Below, piece after piece: positions 54,440 through 64,000 of a stretch of DNA of 64,000 nt. Each line of letters starts with the position of its first letter. The stretch's first letter is position 1. The translations under genes were made by a program, and so were the position numbers. The DNA lies in assembly GCA_004124475.1 (NCBI GenBank), contig SCKK01000005.1, forward strand, positions 1 through 64,000. Reading direction: 5' to 3'. Below the pieces are notes generated by a model. It was not told where the DNA came from. It did not search any database and worked only from the letters and a program-made list of their open reading frames with translations. This DNA is from Fidelibacterota bacterium. Its GTDB lineage: Bacteria > Fidelibacterota > Marinisomatia > Marinisomatales > SCKK01.

Positions 54440-57400
54440 CTAATAATTGCAAATTTTCCAATGTGTTTTAAATCTTCGGCTTCCACCACATATAGATAGA
54501 GACCAGGGCCTACCAATTGTCGGTTGTAAGTGGTCAAATCCCACGACTCCGAATCATCGTAAGGATTGTCGTGTTCTAGAATTTGCACTCTATCCCCCGC
54601 CAGTGTAAAAATGGTTATCGAGCATTTACTTGGCAAACCACGAAATTCTATTTTTTTCGAATAAACCAGTTTTTCCCATTCAGCTGTAACGATATAGGGA
54701 TTAGGCACTACCCGGACAGAATTCTTCAGGTCCTTTTTGGTTATTTTAACCGACCGTTTCAAATCCTCTGTAGAAAATGTCCAAGTGTCACCATCGAAAT
54801 AAGGCGTTTTGATTGAAATGACTGCGGTGTATTCATTTGACCACGGTAATTCATCCGGTTTACCACTCCAATCAAGTTGGACGTTTGTAAATGTATTTTT
54901 TTCCAAGGACGGATCAGTAAAGTCGACACCTGTCTCCATCAATTGAAGTGCTTCTCCCCGTGTCCATAATCCATCGTTATCACCAGTATCCCCACTAAAA
55001 GGAAGACCATCAATACCTAAATCATTCACCCCTATTTTTACCTTTTCACCTGTCCTATCATTATAAATCGAAAATGGGAGGGCTACTTTTCCATACGTCG
55101 GAAAAGGAGAGGGGATGAAATTGGAACTGTCTTTTCCCATTTCTCCAAATACAATACGGTATTCACCAAATAAATTCACCGCTCCAGGACTTTGACTTGT
55201 CCCAAATACAATATCAAGTGTATCAAGTCCAAATCTTGTACTGAAAGTAATCGGCTCATTCCATTCCACATCCTTCACATAATTTGCATTATTAATAGGA
55301 TAATTATTGAGTTGAATTCGAACTCCATCAAAGAATGGAGACCAGATATCTTTTGCCTCACCTAAAAAATTGATGTTTACTGAGGAGTCGATAATGGTTT
55401 CTCCCTGACTAAGGTTGATAACCGAGAAATAAGGATTGTCTATTTCAGGTGAGTTTGTATCTTCCGGGTCGGTGTGTTCAGCATGTATCGTGATGCTGTA
55501 TTCATCCCCTGTTATACTTTCCAAGTCCACAACTTCAAAGGTGAAATCTCCATTCCCCAAATTTTCCTCACCTGCAACAACAACTAATGAATCTATCCCA
55601 GGAATATCTATAGGCAATGGATGGGGAATCACTTTCACAAAGTTGACAAAAGTTTCGTTGTTACCCTTTGAATTTTCCAGACTGGGTAATGGATCCCAGC
55701 AATCGGGATTATTATCAGAATCAAGTTCACAATCCACAATCCCAATATCATAGGCAGTTACGGCATACGTGTATTCTACTCCGTTCCTTACATCCGTGTC
55801 AATATAAGTATGTTGTAGCCCTGTATTGTCCCCAAGACTAAACCAAGGTGCAAGCGGGTCAGAACCTGAAAATTCTGTCCCGTTATATCTGTTTTGGTCT
55901 TCTTCTTCCGTGAGATCGAATTGGGCGATGGGCTTGTACCCTACCAACACACCATCGGTGTCATAAATAGGATCACCCCAGTGCCTCCCGCCATCGGTAC
56001 TTTTGTAAATTTTATATCCCTGGAAATCAGCATATCCTGTAACGATATCGGTAGAAATTTCAGCTTTATCATCCCAATACAATTTCACTTTTTTATCAGA
56101 AGGAACTGCCGTCACAGTTGGAGCTGATGGCGAACTAAATCCTTGATACCGAAGGTCGTACATAATCTGAGCCATCTCGGCGTTTTTCTCAAGATCATCA
56201 ATATCCTGACCCATCAAATAACAAAAGGAAAAATAAAGGGTATCCCCCGCAGCAAAATCAAAAGGTCCTGAACTCATAATAAACACGCAGTCAAGGCCAT
56301 CAGGGTATTGGTTTATCAACCCTTCAATGGAATCGAAATGGGGATTGGTTATCCCGTTCGGATCAGGGTGAAAATACCAATCCTGCTGAAGGGGGTTAAC
56401 CGTTGTATTCCCACTCATTACTTTGAACTGTACTGCTTCTTTACCAAACTTAGCCCTTATTTCGGGATTATTTTCACTGCTTCCTGCAACTGGAGTCTGG
56501 CCATCGCCTGCATACGGTCCTGTATCTCCCTCTTTTGATGCCACACCCGGGCGGGTGTACCAGTCAAACCAGTGCCAATCCGTCATCCCAAGCTGTTCCC
56601 CGGGAATTACATCTATATCATCATTAGTGTCCCCATCATTATTTAAATCCAGATATTCGGATGAAAGTGGACTATCCAGAAATTTCAGTCCGGAATAGGC
56701 AAGACCTGTAGCACCACTGCTGTTATCGTCTAAATCATAAATATATCCGATATCATATTCCTGAATGTACCCCATCATATCGTCGCTGTTGGTTCTGCCT
56801 GAAAAACTTCCATCAGCCGTTTGACTGTAGGAGTCCACATCAAAATAGAATCCCCCGTAGCACCCGCTATAATCAAACCCCTTCTTACCATTCAAACCGT
56901 TATCAATGGCGTCTCGTACTCCATCAATTGCAGGAAAATCGAGTTTATGACTCTCATTCACTACCTTCATCGTCACAAAAATGATGTCTTCAGCGTACGC
57001 TGCACCGTATGAGTGGGCTGTCGCGTAAACCCTAATACCTAATGGATATCCTTGACGTGGATCAACATCCATAAAACCCCATCTGTCATCGAAGACAAAA
57101 TAGACATCAGTATCTGAAACAAAGCGATTCGGTACTTCCTTTAAATAATTAGGAGACTCCGGATTTGTCTCAACCGCCCACCAGCCAGGCCACTCACGAA
57201 TGTCTTCTCCCGTTTCGTCATCCACACCTGTAATGGGCCATGTTTCAGGTATGGTATTCGTTGCCATTAAACTATATGTATCATCCTCCCGGGTGTAGAT
57301 ACCGCCATATATGTCCCCGGAGGTGACTTCCCCCGAGTGATACTTACCCAAAGATCCCCTTGCAGCTTCCCAATTTACTCGAGAAAGATCGGGTGATCGG

Positions 57401-58029
57401 TCAAACCACGATTCCTGCGTCGTCCCTCCCCAATAGACCGTATCGCCAGGATTGTCATGCTCAGGACGGTATGCCCATTCAAACCGTACCAGGACTTTTC
57501 TCTCAGAAATAGGGGTCTCAGAAAAAAGATACAAATGGTTTAAATCCGGGTTATAAGTCCAACCCCCATCCACAGACAGTTCACTAAAGGAATCAAATCT
57601 AGGGGATGAATTACCTTGATCGGAAGGATCTACATCATCCAGGAATAGATAATTAATATCACCAATACCCATAGTAAGATATAAATTCTCTCCAGCCTGA
57701 ATCCATTCCCTTGAACTGATATATCTTTCACCGGGTACACCAAAAATAAAAGAGAGATTTGGTATATACATATAATCTCCCCAAAGTCCCGCAGGAGAAT
57801 GATCCCAGTCAATAAAATTCCCATAATTTGCAATGGCAGACTGGAGTTTCCCCTGGTCAAGGTAACCACGTGCCCTATCCCAGGGTATTCGATTTGACTC
57901 AGTATTAAATCGAGTTAGGGCAGTTGGTACATTCTTACTTAATTCTTTTCCGAACATTTTAGATGTGAGAAGAATAGTAAACCCAATGATTACAATTGAG
58001 AATAAGGATAACCTTTCCCTAATAACCAT
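54436..58029 (-). CDS. Large surface protein with C-terminal sorting-like domain, receptor operon
   Basis: The 1197-residue protein has a signal peptide (ILLTSKMFGKE). The body is Asp/Tyr/Trp-rich and has no enzyme motif that I recognise. FN3-like segments (SAPTVTAVPSDKKVKLYWDD, NGVEYTYAVTAYDIG) lie near residues 630-760. The end SVRVVPNPYIVTAEWEK, KIEFRGLPSKCSITIFTL and GLYLYVVEA is a sorting-like domain of the VVPNPY type often seen in this group. It overlaps the TonB receptor by one base and the PorV-like gene by four. It probably works as the lid or substrate-binding partner of the receptor. Confidence 0.8.
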   Translation of the reverse strand: MVIRERLSLFSIVIIGFTILLTSKMFGKELSKNVPTALTRFNTESNRIPWDRARGYLDQGKLQSAIANYGNFIDWDHSPAGLWGDYMYIPNLSFIFGVPGERYISSREWIQAGENLYLTMGIGDINYLFLDDVDPSDQGNSSPRFDSFSELSVDGGWTYNPDLNHLYLFSETPISERKVLVRFEWAYRPEHDNPGDTVYWGGTTQESWFDRSPDLSRVNWEAARGSLGKYHSGEVTSGDIYGGIYTREDDTYSLMATNTIPETWPITGVDDETGEDIREWPGWWAVETNPESPNYLKEVPNRFVSDTDVYFVFDDRWGFMDVDPRQGYPLGIRVYATAHSYGAAYAEDIIFVTMKVVNESHKLDFPAIDGVRDAIDNGLNGKKGFDYSGCYGGFYFDVDSYSQTADGSFSGRTNSDDMMGYIQEYDIGYIYDLDDNSSGATGLAYSGLKFLDSPLSSEYLDLNNDGDTNDDIDVIPGEQLGMTDWHWFDWYTRPGVASKEGDTGPYAGDGQTPVAGSSENNPEIRAKFGKEAVQFKVMSGNTTVNPLQQDWYFHPDPNGITNPHFDSIEGLINQYPDGLDCVFIMSSGPFDFAAGDTLYFSFCYLMGQDIDDLEKNAEMAQIMYDLRYQGFSSPSAPTVTAVPSDKKVKLYWDDKAEISTDIVTGYADFQGYKIYKSTDGGRHWGDPIYDTDGVLVGYKPIAQFDLTEEEDQNRYNGTEFSGSDPLAPWFSLGDNTGLQHTYIDTDVRNGVEYTYAVTAYDIGIVDCELDSDNNPDCWDPLPSLENSKGNNETFVNFVKVIPHPLPIDIPGIDSLVVVAGEENLGNGDFTFEVVDLESITGDEYSITIHAEHTDPEDTNSPEIDNPYFSVINLSQGETIIDSSVNINFLGEAKDIWSPFFDGVRIQLNNYPINNANYVKDVEWNEPITFSTRFGLDTLDIVFGTSQSPGAVNLFGEYRIVFGEMGKDSSNFIPSPFPTYGKVALPFSIYNDRTGEKVKIGVNDLGIDGLPFSGDTGDNDGLWTRGEALQLMETGVDFTDPSLEKNTFTNVQLDWSGKPDELPWSNEYTAVISIKTPYFDGDTWTFSTEDLKRSVKITKKDLKNSVRVVPNPYIVTAEWEKLVYSKKIEFRGLPSKCSITIFTLAGDRVQILEHDNPYDDSESWDLTTYNRQLVGPGLYLYVVEAEDLKHIGKFAIIR

Positions 58030-61000
58030 TAATACTCCATCTCCACAAAGAAATCTATACTTCTAAGATCGTCAAAATACCAAGGTCTATCATAATAACT
58101 GTCGGAGATTAACCCGTTTCCCACATTTTGAACGTTTCTTTCTCCAGGATCGTCTGGACTTCCGGTCCTGGGATATATGTCAATTGGGTTTTTCCGGTTA
58201 AATATATTTCTTACAATTAACCCCAGTGTAAGTTTAGCTGGTCCAAGAGTGATATATTTTCTCAGTGCAATATTTGTATTAAAAATAGAAGGCATTCGCT
58301 CAGAATTTGTCGGACCAGATCTATTTGTAGTTGATAGAATTGGTGTATAGGGAGCGCCGCTTAAATATTTTGTCGTCATGCTAAACTTTGTTCTGGAAAG
58401 AGGGTAGAAACCAAAAACATAGGGTCCCCCTTTCTCATAAATATCATAGATCAATTGAATAAGTAAATCGTGAGTTCTGTCGTAACTCTGAAGGACCTCC
58501 TTTTTAGGCATTGTCAGAGGATCGTCTTGATTTCGATAACCCTCCCACGGGTCAGCCCGGTTGGCTTTCGCTTTAGAAAATGAATACTGTATCTGCCCTC
58601 CATACGGACTACTCCGTGTCTTTCGTTTCTCTAAAATAATTTCAATACCTCGAGACGAACCATAATCATAGTTAACAAAAGTTGTATACTTTACAGGTCC
58701 CATCCTCACCACTTCCGCACCCAAAAGGCTATTATAATCCTTACTATATCCAAGTATCGTGTAAGCCCATCCCGGATAAAATTCATTTTTAATTCCAAAC
58801 TCATAGGTAGTAACTGCTTCCGGGGTAACCAACGCATTACCCATCAATAATTGTAACCCAGTAAAGAATTCTGACGAATCCGAAAGAGCATCTGAATTAA
58901 TATAGACATTCCTATATACAGGATTCTGATAATACACACCATACCCAAAAATAAATTTTGACCTGTCTGTAATAATATGTGAAAAACCGAGTCGTGGACT
59001 ATACCTGGCGAACCATTGCGAATTGATCAGCGAATCAGGGTTGATTGCAGCTTTCCTTGGATCCGGCCACGCTTTTCCCTTATAGTTTACAAGATCGATA
59101 CGAAGTCCGGCATTTAATACCAATCGATTAGGTACCTCAAATTTGTCTTGGACATATAAGCTAAATTCTTTAGGTATCTTAGGAGGATCAAATTGTCCAT
59201 ATTTCCATCTTGTAGAATCACCTTCATCTGGACCAGTGCCAAACCTTTCCACATAGCCTCCCTGGTACCAAGGTAATTGGACTTCATCAAACATCAATTC
59301 ATGAGCCTTCAAGTCGATTCCCATACGAAGCTGGTGCCGTTTTGTCAATTGCGACTGAAAATCGATCCTTATTTCATCTGTTGTCGAGCGAGATTCATGC
59401 CAGTACCGGTCATCACCGCCTTCGATAAATTCAAAAATATAAAATAGATAATAAAGTGAGTCTAAAATTTCCTGTGTAAGGGCACCAGAGGAAGAAAGGT
59501 CGAAAAGATAATCCCTGCTCGAATCTGAGTAAGATTGCCACCGCCATCCCACATATTGCTCGGGAGTCAACCACTTTTTCATGGGGTCCCCTACACTCCA
59601 TCCCGTTCTGTTATCGGTGTAGATAGGCTGATAATTCTCTTCCTCATCCACTTCACTGGGATAAGTGTAATGATCATTTGGATCATACGAATAAGCGTCT
59701 GACCCATATTTATACTCAAACCAGTTTGGCCACCCATCTCCGTCACTATCGAGATTCTTGACCTTCATTTCCCTATCCTGGATAAACCTTGCCACTCGAA
59801 TTGTATAAAATGATTTGTGACTGATCTGATGTCTCCACTCAAATGCGTGACGGTTTGATTTCATCATTAATATATTTCTGCCATCTTCATTATAGACATA
59901 CCACCATTTAAACACCTTGGCTTCATAATCTGATTGCCAATAACTGTAATTCACTTTCAACCGATCTGTGATTTTTATATCTAATCTGCCGAAGATATCC
60001 CACACATCTGAATATCCAAACGCACGCCAACCCTGCACTTTGTCATAAAAATTAACATGATTTTTTTTGTTATTTCTATTTGCGGGGTCATCCGAATCGA
60101 AAACTTTATCATCAAATTTTAATACACGGTATGCCTCCTTAGTTTGATCCCCCGAAACCCAAAACCGGATTCTATCATTCAAAAATGGTATACGAACCGG
60201 ACCTCCAAATCCCCCAGCCAATTTATTATATCCCCTGAGTTTGTCTTGGATTTGACCGAATTCACTCGTTTCATAGCGGAAAGCTCCTGAAAAGACGTTT
60301 CCTCCAGAACGGGTTACATTATTAACCAGTCCCGACATATTATCCCCATATTCAGCGTTGTAAAACCCCGTTTGAAAGTCCACTTGCTCGACAGCATATT
60401 GGTTCAAATGACTCCCTTTACCAATACCTCCGTACAAAGGATTTTCCAAGTACATTCCATCTACCATAAATCCTGTCTCGCCATGGCGACCACCACGGAC
60501 GTGTATCTCTTCAATACCCCTATCCTCAAAACCCGGTACACCCAAAGCAAAACTTTTCACTTGAACCACCCCAGATTGAAGTGTATATAACTCAGCCAAG
60601 TTACGTACTGGAAGAGATATTATTTCTTCTGCATCCAATACAACCTTCTTACCCGTTACATCCTTTTCAACTAGAGGTCTTTCTGCCGTCACAATCACTT
60701 CTTCTCCCTCAATAGCTGTAACCTCCAGGTTAAAGTTTATCCAAACAGCCTGGTCACGCACCACCCGGACATTTTCAACGGTAACAATTTTATACCCAAT
60801 CATAGAAGCCGTTACGGAGTAGACACCGATAGTAACATTAATAATGTAATAATCCCCTTCACCGTCTGTTGCTGCCCCCATGGTTGTGCCATCAATGATA
60901 ACGTTAACACCAGGTAATGGATTTCCATTTGCATGATCTATGACTTTCCCCTGGATAGTTCCAACTTCACTGGCAATCAGAAAATTTACCGTACACAAAA

Positions 61001-61040
61001 TCACCAATGAAAAAATGATAATATTTTTCAATTTTTTCAT
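58029..61040 (-). CDS. TonB-dependent outer-membrane receptor with carboxypeptidase-like N-terminal domain
   Basis: The 1003-residue protein has a signal peptide (LIASEVG), a carboxypeptidase-regulatory-like domain (about 25-110, GTIQGKVIDHANGNPLPGVNVII, read in parts), a plug (about 125-245, RPLVEKDVTGKKVVLDAEEI, HVRGGRHGETGFMVDG) and a long barrel ending FFVEMEY. These are the SusC/TonB-dependent transporter layout. It imports a substrate too large for porins using TonB energy. It leads an operon with the 1197-residue surface protein and the PorV-like barrel. The substrate is unknown; no sugar- or iron-specific gene is nearby. Confidence 0.9.
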   Translation of the reverse strand: MKKLKNIIIFSLVILCTVNFLIASEVGTIQGKVIDHANGNPLPGVNVIIDGTTMGAATDGEGDYYIINVTIGVYSVTASMIGYKIVTVENVRVVRDQAVWINFNLEVTAIEGEEVIVTAERPLVEKDVTGKKVVLDAEEIISLPVRNLAELYTLQSGVVQVKSFALGVPGFEDRGIEEIHVRGGRHGETGFMVDGMYLENPLYGGIGKGSHLNQYAVEQVDFQTGFYNAEYGDNMSGLVNNVTRSGGNVFSGAFRYETSEFGQIQDKLRGYNKLAGGFGGPVRIPFLNDRIRFWVSGDQTKEAYRVLKFDDKVFDSDDPANRNNKKNHVNFYDKVQGWRAFGYSDVWDIFGRLDIKITDRLKVNYSYWQSDYEAKVFKWWYVYNEDGRNILMMKSNRHAFEWRHQISHKSFYTIRVARFIQDREMKVKNLDSDGDGWPNWFEYKYGSDAYSYDPNDHYTYPSEVDEEENYQPIYTDNRTGWSVGDPMKKWLTPEQYVGWRWQSYSDSSRDYLFDLSSSGALTQEILDSLYYLFYIFEFIEGGDDRYWHESRSTTDEIRIDFQSQLTKRHQLRMGIDLKAHELMFDEVQLPWYQGGYVERFGTGPDEGDSTRWKYGQFDPPKIPKEFSLYVQDKFEVPNRLVLNAGLRIDLVNYKGKAWPDPRKAAINPDSLINSQWFARYSPRLGFSHIITDRSKFIFGYGVYYQNPVYRNVYINSDALSDSSEFFTGLQLLMGNALVTPEAVTTYEFGIKNEFYPGWAYTILGYSKDYNSLLGAEVVRMGPVKYTTFVNYDYGSSRGIEIILEKRKTRSSPYGGQIQYSFSKAKANRADPWEGYRNQDDPLTMPKKEVLQSYDRTHDLLIQLIYDIYEKGGPYVFGFYPLSRTKFSMTTKYLSGAPYTPILSTTNRSGPTNSERMPSIFNTNIALRKYITLGPAKLTLGLIVRNIFNRKNPIDIYPRTGSPDDPGERNVQNVGNGLISDSYYDRPWYFDDLRSIDFFVEMEY

Positions 61041-61125
61041 TTAACCGAATTGATAAATAGACGGATTAGATGAATTATTTCCATTCTAAACCAGGGTTTC
61101 TTTATTGGTTTTATGTAGCGGGATA

Positions 61126-63102
61126 CTATTTTAATACAATGAGCTTTTTTGTTTCCATGTATGACAAGATACCATTTTGTCTTACAATCAGTCGATAGAA
61201 ATAAATACCTGCAGCTCTTTGGGAGGCATCCCAAACAATTTCGTAGCTACCCGATTCCTGTTTTGTATTAACTATCTGTTCAATTTCCTTACCCAATATA
61301 TCATAAACCGTTAATTGAACGTGAGCGGAAACTGGCAATTCATACAGGATGACAGTCTGTGGGTTAAAAGGATTGGGGAAGTTTTGATCCAAATGGAATT
61401 TTTCCGGCATACTGATATTGTCTTCGATATCCGTCTCGCCAAACATCACTTCTGCAAAGAAAATACGATTTTTATAATCTTCAGGAACTACAGGTGGATC
61501 TACAGTTTCCGTTGAATAGTCAGGCATCATATATACAACAAAACATTTTTCATCCGTAGCTAAGGGTGCCAGATGGGCATCAATTTCATCAATTTCAAGA
61601 GCAATTGTATTGGTTACATTCATAGGATCACCCCAAGTAGTACCACCATCCTCAGACCGTCGTATCATTACATCATAATTAATGTTGGCTGGTGTCGTAT
61701 CACTTAATTCCGTATAAGCTAAATACATAATATTAGAGTTACCAACGCTAATGGCGGCTGAGGGAAAAATTCTCTGCCAATTACTGTTATCCCCGTGAGA
61801 AAACGAAAATGTCGTAGCTGTACTTGTAACAAAACTTATCTGCCAGCTCTCAGGGTCCGACGGGTCCATTGTGTAAAAATGGTAAAACCCTACAGATTCA
61901 TCAACAGAAGGAAATACAAAATCCCCCGCCTGAGGAACAACAGCGGCAAATAAATGTAGTCCGCCTGTAGGATCTACTTTCAGCTCAATATCATAAGCAA
62001 TAAATGCAGATTCAAACCAAGTTGTATCATAAGGAGTTGCTGTTGTATCCACGAAATACTCAGGCATTAATCCACCGTCATAGAAATGAGCGTTTAACAC
62101 TTCTAATGGAATGTAATAGTAATCTGTCATATTCATTCCAGTACCTCCTTCACCACTCCAGGTAGCGCCGTGGTCAATTGTCTTTCTTATCATGAAGGTG
62201 TGAGCGGCATCAGGTGTATCGTTGTTGAAATAGGAGGTAACAGCAGCATATCCTGTACCATCCTCGTTCACATCGACTACCGGCGAAGACGTGAAAGACC
62301 CACCGCCATCAGATACTTGGAAATCATCTTCATCAAAAAGTAGGTAAGCACCATTAAATGTGAAATATCCAGCAGCATGGAAGTCAGAATGGTAGAGCCA
62401 CGTATGGCGGACTCCAGTCCATTGAGAATAGGCGACGTTTAAAACTGGGGTATCACCGTCATGGGAAAGGGCTGGAGATCCAGTCCAGTTAGCATAAGGA
62501 TCACAAGGTAGAGGATTACATCCGTTGTTAATATCAACAGGTGGTGAAAAAAATGACCCACCACCATAAGAAAATTCGTCCCAAGAGTACAGTGGTCTAC
62601 TTGCAGGATCTGTAATAGTGCCTGTAAATTCATTCCAGATCACGTATGGATATTCATTGCCACCAACAATACTGGGATAGCGCCCAGTCGTTTCACCGGG
62701 GGAATTGATATTCAGGTTGGAATAGGTTGCAAAATCAATCCCATCCGGAGAATAAGCTGATCCAATATATCCTGATGAGGCATTCTCTCCCTGCCATTGA
62801 CGATAAGCCATAACAAAACCGTATTCTGGCTTAAAGACCAATGGGTTTGTTGAAGAAACTATCATCCCATACCCATTCTTGGATGAATCTACCAGAACTG
62901 CATTTACATTGGTATTATTGGGATAATGAATTGTAGAAGGTGTAGAAGATATCTCCCTGAAAAATTCTGAAGATTCCCTTTTTGATTCAAGATTATACTC
63001 TGCCGTTTGAGCAAAGGAATTCAATTTTACAGGCTTATTCTGTCCTGCATAAATGAAACTTATACAGACACAGAACAGGAAGAGGTTATTAATTAGTTTC
63101 AT
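61126..63102 (-). CDS. Secreted sialidase/BNR-like protein with type IX sorting domain
   Basis: ATG 63102 is chosen because AAGG precedes it and it gives a clean signal peptide (MKLINNLFLFCVCISFIYAG); the frame opens upstream at 63144. The 658-residue protein contains beta-propeller-like repeats with BNR-type Asp boxes (GATWSGEGGTGM, SEDGGTTWGDPMNV), as in sialidases and related propellers. I see no catalytic sialidase arginine triad, so enzymatic activity is unproven. The end is a type A sorting domain (NFPNPFNPQTVILYELP, KKLIVLK). It follows clpP on the same strand but is unrelated to it. Confidence 0.82.
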   Translation of the reverse strand: MKLINNLFLFCVCISFIYAGQNKPVKLNSFAQTAEYNLESKRESSEFFREISSTPSTIHYPNNTNVNAVLVDSSKNGYGMIVSSTNPLVFKPEYGFVMAYRQWQGENASSGYIGSAYSPDGIDFATYSNLNINSPGETTGRYPSIVGGNEYPYVIWNEFTGTITDPASRPLYSWDEFSYGGGSFFSPPVDINNGCNPLPCDPYANWTGSPALSHDGDTPVLNVAYSQWTGVRHTWLYHSDFHAAGYFTFNGAYLLFDEDDFQVSDGGGSFTSSPVVDVNEDGTGYAAVTSYFNNDTPDAAHTFMIRKTIDHGATWSGEGGTGMNMTDYYYIPLEVLNAHFYDGGLMPEYFVDTTATPYDTTWFESAFIAYDIELKVDPTGGLHLFAAVVPQAGDFVFPSVDESVGFYHFYTMDPSDPESWQISFVTSTATTFSFSHGDNSNWQRIFPSAAISVGNSNIMYLAYTELSDTTPANINYDVMIRRSEDGGTTWGDPMNVTNTIALEIDEIDAHLAPLATDEKCFVVYMMPDYSTETVDPPVVPEDYKNRIFFAEVMFGETDIEDNISMPEKFHLDQNFPNPFNPQTVILYELPVSAHVQLTVYDILGKEIEQIVNTKQESGSYEIVWDASQRAAGIYFYRLIVRQNGILSYMETKKLIVLK

Positions 63103-63193
63103 AGTTTTTACCTTCATTAAATATATTATGTATAAAATATCCATCTAATATGTCTGTTACACGACATTTTTCAAATTTTACACAAACTAAATA

Positions 63194-63790
63194 CTACTGT
63201 CTTTTTATTAAAATATTATCTATCAACCCGTATTTCTTAGCCTCATTTGCTGTCATAAAAAAGTTTCTGTCCGTATCTTTTTCAACTCTTTTAAGGGTCT
63301 GTCCTGTCTGTTTGGAAAGAATCATATTAATGCGGTCTTTTAGCGCAAGAATCTCCTTCGCTTGAATTTGAATATCACTGGCAGCGCCTTCTACACCTCC
63401 CCACGGTTGGTGTATCATAATACGGGCATTCGGTAATGCAGATCGTTTTCCTTTTGTCCCGGCTGCAAGCAATATTGCTCCCATGCTGGAAGCTTGGCCC
63501 ATACAGATGGTAGCAACTTCGGGTTTAATATAACAAATTGTATCATAGATACCCAAACCAGCTGTTACTGAGCCGCCTGGAGTGTTAATATAGAGGGAAA
63601 TGTCTTTGTCCGGACCATCCGCCTCCAAAAACAAAAGTTGGGCAATCACTATATTGGCAACATTATCGTCAATAGGCATACCCAAAAAAACAATTCTCTC
63701 TTTGAGTAAACGAGAATATATGTCATAAGCTCTCTCCGTTCTACCAGACTGCTCAACGACCATTGGGATAAGCTGTGATATAACATTCAT
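63194..63790 (-). CDS. clpP: ATP-dependent Clp protease proteolytic subunit ClpP
   Basis: The 198-residue serine peptidase has the Ser in [14 protein letters not shown] (near 99) and His in [11 protein letters not shown] (near 125), with [20 protein letters not shown] and [10 protein letters not shown] at the end. The Asp lies in [10 protein letters not shown]. It forms a 14-mer barrel that degrades proteins fed by ClpX/ClpA. It starts 11 bp after tig, the common tig-clpP(-clpX) arrangement; clpX does not follow here. Confidence 0.97.
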   Translation of the reverse strand: MNVISQLIPMVVEQSGRTERAYDIYSRLLKERIVFLGMPIDDNVANIVIAQLLFLEADGPDKDISLYINTPGGSVTAGLGIYDTICYIKPEVATICMGQASSMGAILLAAGTKGKRSALPNARIMIHQPWGGVEGAASDIQIQAKEILALKDRINMILSKQTGQTLKRVEKDTDRNFFMTANEAKKYGLIDNILIKRQ

Positions 63791-63801
63791 ATTTCTACTC
63801 C

Positions 63802-64000
63802 TTACAGATTTAAACTCATATTTCGCTGTTTCCTTAAATCCTTAGTATAGACTTTTACCTCATTCACTTTTGCCAGCGATTCAAGTAAATTAAACAGTTT
63901 TTCATCTAAAATATCGTCTCTGAGTCTTGCCCTATTGCTCGGTTTTTTGTAATAACGGCGTGCCTCTTTAGCTTCTTTACCCGCTTTTTCCAAAATACCT
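63802..64000 (-). CDS. tig: Trigger factor, C-terminal end (5' part outside window)
   Basis: About 66 residues are visible from the window edge to the stop at 63802. They read [40 protein letters not shown] and [11 protein letters not shown] in order, the usual end of trigger factor (the helical arm returning into the C-terminal domain). Trigger factor is the ribosome-bound chaperone. It sits directly upstream of clpP, the usual operon. Confidence 0.85.
   Translation of the reverse strand, partial: GILEKAGKEAKEARRYYKKPSNRARLRDDILDEKLFNLLESLAKVNEVKVYTKDLRKQRNMSLNL

Overview
The window looks like a chromosomal segment of a didermic bacterium of the Fibrobacterota-Chlorobiota-Bacteroidota (FCB) group. 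It is most likely a Neomarinimicrobiota (SAR406) or close relative. The grounds are a type IX secretion system (PorU peptidase and a PorV-like barrel), many secreted proteins ending in an 'NYPNPFNP'-type sorting domain, a large TonB-dependent receptor, and a DNPR-type MurE implying meso-diaminopimelate peptidoglycan. Taxonomy is inferred from gene content only. I saw no tRNA, rRNA or CRISPR array.

Layout: (1) 1-1670, an edge fragment, a small secreted protein and repeat-rich spacers. (2) 1672-8721, minus strand: a TauE/SafE permease, then the ffh-rpsP-khpA-trmD-rplS translation/SRP operon (rimM is missing), then aconitase. (3) 9030-14303, plus strand: porU, maf, a rodZ-like gene. (4) 14413-31851: a complete dcw cell wall/division cluster, mraZ-rsmH-ftsL-ftsI-murE-murF-mraY-murD-ftsW-murG-murC-murB-ftsQ-ftsA-ftsZ, tightly overlapped and headed by MraZ-box-like repeats. 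murG is split by a one-base slip in an A9 run. (5) 32211-36681: rpmB and then a small chromosomal integron. (6) 36682-45929: an envelope lipoprotein/barrel pair, ahcY-metK (SAM cycle), a TPR membrane protein and a sorting-domain protein. (7) 46438-63144: large type IX cargo proteins (a subtilase with FG-GAP repeats, MAM/FN3-like proteins, a sialidase-like protein) around a TonB receptor / surface protein / PorV-like operon. (8) 63194-64000: clpP and the 3' end of tig.

The most unusual locus is the integron at 32685-36549. The minus-strand integron integrase (IntI) reading frame is broken twice. A 28-nt hairpin sits near its 5' end. A 324-bp element with 13-bp terminal inverted repeats, a TATA target duplication and a single GIY-YIG endonuclease gene sits near its 3' end. 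Removing both restores an uninterrupted 318-residue IntI exactly. Diverging from intI are two gene cassettes, each with its own attC site: a TIR-domain protein and a trypsin-like serine protease. The first base motif of each cassette is the reverse complement of the start of its own attC, as expected for real cassettes. This looks like a frozen integron carrying probable defence genes, and it captures a minimal GIY-YIG mobile element in a datable insertion.

Other notable points are a long acidic tail on ribosomal protein S16 that appears to continue past a frame slip in an A-run, and several families of short intergenic palindromes (core CCCGAANNTTCGGG; an array at 49.9-50.1 kb; an 89-bp MITE-like unit at 41.1 kb).
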